Shown: positions 62,060 through 64,000 of the stretch, piece by piece
Numbering within the stretch: the stretch's first letter is position 1
How the letters are laid out: each line of letters begins with the position of its first letter
Assembly: GCA_017617525.1 (NCBI GenBank)
Contig: JAFZWA010000060.1
Span: forward strand, 62,001 to 126,000
Direction: 5' to 3'
From: Clostridiales bacterium
Lineage (GTDB): Bacteria > Bacillota > Clostridia > Saccharofermentanales > Saccharofermentanaceae
DNA: 64,000 nucleotides
Program-made: the position numbers and the translations under genes
The notes under the pieces: generated by a model
What the model was told of the DNA's origin: nothing
What the model saw: the letters and a program-made list of their open reading frames with translations, nothing else
Databases searched by the model: none

Positions 62060-64000
62060 ATGAAGAAGTGTCCTGTATGTGGCGTTATGATGGGTGATAA
62101 CGTTGCGCGTTGCTTCATGTGTAAGTACGATTTCCAAAAAGCCGCTCGTGAAGGTGAGGATGCCGCAAGGGAAGAAGCCAGTGCGAACATCAAGCGAAGT
62201 GAGCAGGAAGCGAGTGCGCGTGTAGAGCAAAAACGCTCCGAAGAGGAAAAAATTATCGCGGAAATGAAGAATCGCAATCAGCGCGAGATCGAAACGCTGA
62301 ATCAGCAGCTCGAGTCCGAGAAACTTCGTATCGAGACAGAGTATGTTGAGATCAGAAAGCGTGCCCTGGATGAGCGTAAACAACTCGAGAAGGAACTGGC
62401 TGAGGTCAGAGAACAGGTCGAGATCGAAAAGAAACGTCAGGGAGATCTGCAAGCGGAGAAAACCAGACTTCGTGAGGAAGCGATCAAAGATGCTCAGGCT
62501 GAGCGCGACGCAATGATCGCTCAGGCGAAAAAAGAGCAGGAAGCTATTCTCATGAGCGCACAGAAAGAGACAGAACAGCTCGCTGTGCAGGTTCAGAAAG
62601 AATATAAAGACGCTATGGCCAGAAGACAGCAGCTGCTGGACGAGGCCCAGATCGCCGAAGCAGCCGCCAAGGATGCTATGGCACATCGTGATCAGGCTGA
62701 AAAAGAGTTGAAGGAAATGGAAAAATCCTTGACCGCGATGAAGACCGATTACGATGAAGCCAGAAGAAAGCTCGAGGCAGAAGCGGAAGAAACTACCCGC
62801 CAAAGACTCAAGGAAGGCGAAGAGGCAAAAGCTGCCGCGATCGCCGAAGGTGAACAGGCAAAAGCGGCTGCTCTCGCAGAAGCTCAGCAGGTCCTGGCAG
62901 AAGTAGAAAATACAAAGAAACAGGCCGATTCGGAAATGCAGGCGTATGTAGCGGAAGCACAGCGCATCATGGCCGAGGTCGAGAAGGTTCAGGCACAGAG
63001 ACAGGGACTCGAAGAAGACTGCCAGCGTATGCAGGCGGCTCTTGATGAGACACAGCAGCAGTATGAGACTGTAGCTCAGGAGAAAGAGAACCTGGACGCT
63101 CAGGTCGAAGCTTTGAAGAAGGAAGCGGAGTCAGAGAGTGCCCGGATCATCGGTGAAGCACAGAAAGAGAACGAGAGGATCCTTACTGAGACCGCAGCGG
63201 AAAGAGATCGCATGATCTCCGAGACGCAGGCGCAGATCGAGTCTGCCGCGGCACAGGCAAAGGCCGAACTCGAATCCTCCCAGAAAGAAAAAGAGCGCGT
63301 AGACGCAGAGACGGCACAGCTTCTCGGTTCTGCTCAGCAGGAAAAAGAGAAGATGGAAAAGGAAGCCACCCAGATGATGGAGCAGGCTAAGAAAGCCATC
63401 TCTGATGCCGAGGCGGAAAAGAATAAGCTGACATCTGAGGCCAGAGCTAGCTGCGATGTAATTGCCAAGCAGAAAGCCGCTTTGGAATCCGATATCGCGA
63501 AGATGACCAAAGAGCAGGAGCAGAGCAAGAGCACATTTGAATCTCAGATTGCTGCTCTCCAGACAGATCTTGATAATGCCAAGGCGATCATCGCCGATTC
63601 GAAGATCGCGAAGAAACTGGCAGAAGTCGAAGCGCAGGAGTTGATCTTGAAAGCTGAGAAGAGAGCTGTTGCCTTGAAGGATGCCGCACTTTCCGAAAGT
63701 GAGAAGGGCAAACTTCAGGATGAGTTAAAGAAGAAGGAAAGTGAGCTGGCAGAAATGGCAAAGTCGAAGGAAGAACTTGAGAAGCAGCTGAACGAGATGC
63801 AGAAGACGATCAAGAAAATGCAGGATCGTATCGACAATATGCCGGTTGGCGGTGGCGCTGTCGCGATCGCGGATGGCATGAAGGAATACTCCGTAGTCGT
63901 AGTTCCACATCTTCCGAACGGCGAAGTCAACTCCGAGCGTATCGCTGAGATCCTCGCTACAAAGGCAGCCGCCGGCTGGAGACTCCACAGCATGGTCAAT
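62060..64000 (+). CDS. Long coiled-coil protein with N-terminal zinc ribbon and DUF4177-like domain (partial)
   Basis: Starts at ATG 62060 after GAGGAGA and stays open for 647 codons to the window edge. Zinc ribbon CPVCGVMMGDNVARCFMC (residues 4-21), then an almost unbroken Glu/Lys/Gln/Ala-rich helix (about 30-600) with EEAKAAAIAEGEQAKAAALAE-type near-repeats (shorter than 20 residues each) and many heptads. At about 608-647 comes KEYSVVVVPHLPNGEV then GWRLHSMV, like DUF4177. Soluble: no signal peptide or membrane segment seen. Proteins of this make-up may act as scaffolds; function unknown. Own terminator-separated transcript; TATAAT at about 62021. Confidence 0.82.
   Translation, partial: MKKCPVCGVMMGDNVARCFMCKYDFQKAAREGEDAAREEASANIKRSEQEASARVEQKRSEEEKIIAEMKNRNQREIETLNQQLESEKLRIETEYVEIRKRALDERKQLEKELAEVREQVEIEKKRQGDLQAEKTRLREEAIKDAQAERDAMIAQAKKEQEAILMSAQKETEQLAVQVQKEYKDAMARRQQLLDEAQIAEAAAKDAMAHRDQAEKELKEMEKSLTAMKTDYDEARRKLEAEAEETTRQRLKEGEEAKAAAIAEGEQAKAAALAEAQQVLAEVENTKKQADSEMQAYVAEAQRIMAEVEKVQAQRQGLEEDCQRMQAALDETQQQYETVAQEKENLDAQVEALKKEAESESARIIGEAQKENERILTETAAERDRMISETQAQIESAAAQAKAELESSQKEKERVDAETAQLLGSAQQEKEKMEKEATQMMEQAKKAISDAEAEKNKLTSEARASCDVIAKQKAALESDIAKMTKEQEQSKSTFESQIAALQTDLDNAKAIIADSKIAKKLAEVEAQELILKAEKRAVALKDAALSESEKGKLQDELKKKESELAEMAKSKEELEKQLNEMQKTIKKMQDRIDNMPVGGGAVAIADGMKEYSVVVVPHLPNGEVNSERIAEILATKAAAGWRLHSMVN

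Overview
The window looks like a chromosome segment of an anaerobic, plant-fibre-degrading member of the Clostridia (Bacillota), probably gut or rumen. Pointers are paired cellobiose and cellodextrin phosphorylases, an [FeFe]-hydrogenase maturation GTPase, an ntp-type V/A-ATPase operon, a two-gene SUF system, a GH31 glycosidase and an agr-type peptide quorum-sensing locus. No rRNA, CRISPR array or genus-specific marker was seen, so family and genus are left open.

Layout. 1-6424: end of a probable sugar-binding protein, cellobiose phosphorylase, a 440-nt intergenic stretch full of long helices that ends in an intrinsic terminator, then cellodextrin phosphorylase. 6547-10860: class A penicillin-binding protein (minus) and the rRNA methyltransferase RlmD (plus). 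10861-26720: an accessory island, AT-richer in its left two thirds. Its left part is an agr-like circuit: agrB, LytTR regulator, sensor kinase, then a separately promoted 49-codon AgrD-like peptide gene heading a tight operon of one secreted protein, two lipoproteins, a ClpP-fold serine protease and a small protein. Its right part is an integrative mobilizable element: a promoter flanked by two LexA/SOS boxes, a structured leader, AAA ATPase, candidate oriT, MobC, relaxase with a second gene nested out of frame, XRE regulator and large serine recombinase. 26796-41092: CAP-domain lipoprotein, hydF, the nine-gene ntpFIKECGABD operon (minus) and an ABC-2 exporter pair. 41168-51744: a NERD-like protein, an epimerase, the operon cysteine hydrolase / CAT-like protein / nadA / mnmA, the sufCB pair and an ECF sigma factor with its membrane partner. 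51826-58271: tRNA-Ala(CGC), a cell-surface beta-helix protein, GH31 glycosidase, a divergent Fe-ADH relative and CCA nucleotidyltransferase. 58743-64000: a second CAP protein, a DUF2752 protein, three paralogous zinc-ribbon membrane proteins and the first 647 codons of a very long coiled-coil protein with an N-terminal zinc ribbon, cut by the window edge.

How it fits together. Cellodextrins would be imported and phosphorolysed to glucose-1-phosphate, saving ATP; the RNA between the two phosphorylase genes sits where it could set their ratio or act alone. The agr-like system appears to be a complete peptide-signalling loop: AgrB processes AgrD, the kinase and LytTR regulator sense the peptide, and matching 21-bp-period direct repeats lie before both agrB and agrD, so the agrD-led secretion operon would be its direct output.

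The strongest leads for something undescribed are the 2992-3433 structured RNA, the peptide-headed operon at 13602-19003, the SOS-box-flanked structured leader of the mobile element (20644-21245), the gene nested in the relaxase (23866-24339), and a recurring GC-rich cap inside long terminator stems. All function calls come from reading the sequence; no database search was run.
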